Positions 63,916 to 64,000 of a stretch of 64,000 bases of DNA are shown here, piece after piece. Position numbers and translations under genes: made by a program. Location of the stretch: the NCBI RefSeq assembly GCF_043555865.1, contig NZ_JBIGHY010000003.1, forward strand, positions 186,001 through 250,000, written 5' to 3'. The stretch comes from Pelomonas dachongensis. GTDB lineage: Bacteria; Pseudomonadota; Gammaproteobacteria; Burkholderiales; Burkholderiaceae_C. The notes beneath the pieces were generated by a model, which made no database searches, was not told the origin of the DNA, and worked only from the letters and a program-made list of their open reading frames with translations. The first letter of the stretch is position 1; every line of letters starts with the position of its first letter.

Positions 63916-64000
63916 ATGACGCCCATCCGCGTCATTGATCCGGTCGAGGTCCGGCGCGGCCTGGGCCACGATATCCACAACCTGAGCCGCGTGCCCTGGC
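63916..64000 (+). CDS. Start of an unidentified protein (partial)
   Basis: An open frame starts ATG 63916 (MTPIRVIDPVEVRRGLGHDI) and runs off the right edge after 28 codons. GGGGGA about nine bases upstream is a good ribosome site. Too little is visible to name it; the short N-terminus has no clear signal peptide. Confidence 0.5.
   Translation, partial: MTPIRVIDPVEVRRGLGHDIHNLSRVPW

Overview
The window is a stretch of high-GC chromosome with short gaps between genes. The gene content (type-2 PyrF, a YibF-like GST next to purB, DUF898 paired with an M48 peptidase, an mnmH-selD pair, a caa3-type oxidase locus, WYL and LysR regulators) and the protein sequences point to a betaproteobacterium of the order Burkholderiales, probably the Roseateles/Rubrivivax/Leptothrix neighbourhood. 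That placement is recall-based inference. No rRNA, tRNA or CRISPR array was found. The only clear mobile element is a group II intron cut by the left edge.

Layout. 1-1819: group II intron on the minus strand, with a reverse transcriptase that appears to have lost its conserved PQG motif. 2.2-5.2 kb: TonB-dependent receptor and terminator. 5.3-12.4 kb: a minus-strand run of PAS/GGDEF/EAL protein, pyrF, large hybrid histidine kinase and yhhQ. 12.5-17.5 kb: GNAT, purB, M48 peptidase, DUF898 protein and GST. 17.5-25.6 kb: degenerate response regulator, FMN-dependent glutamate-synthase-like protein, sppA, a large lipoprotein, a second GST and XdhC. 25.6-30.4 kb: small membrane protein, a secreted beta-helix protein preceded by a 26-bp perfect palindrome, DUF924, an outer-membrane barrel and a BON protein. 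30.6-36 kb: second hybrid kinase, WYL regulator, a 150-bp inverted-repeat element, VOC, DUF805 and an unknown membrane protein. 36-40 kb: divergent glpK/glpD and a DMT transporter. 40-43.6 kb: FGE-like protein without catalytic cysteines, metallophosphoesterase, UPF0149/SEC-C protein and rlmJ. 43.7-52 kb: a respiratory island with a PQQ-type dehydrogenase, DUF2231 protein, CtaG, cytochrome b561, two cytochrome c lipoproteins, oxidase subunit II with haem c, fused subunit I-III and a small membrane subunit. 52-64 kb: truD, OYE, beta-helix protein, MOSC, Kef-type antiporter, YbdK-type ligase, MscS, LysR with a divergent EamA transporter, mnmH, selD and the start of one more gene.

The most unusual items are the divergent haem-copper oxidase, whose fused subunit I has Gln in place of the K-channel Lys, lacks the D-channel Asn pair and has Asp in place of the usual Glu; two copies of a multi-hairpin repeat that each abut the stop codon of a minus-strand gene; the 150-bp inverted-repeat element; the LacI-like operator before the secreted beta-helix protein; and the PQG deletion in the intron reverse transcriptase.
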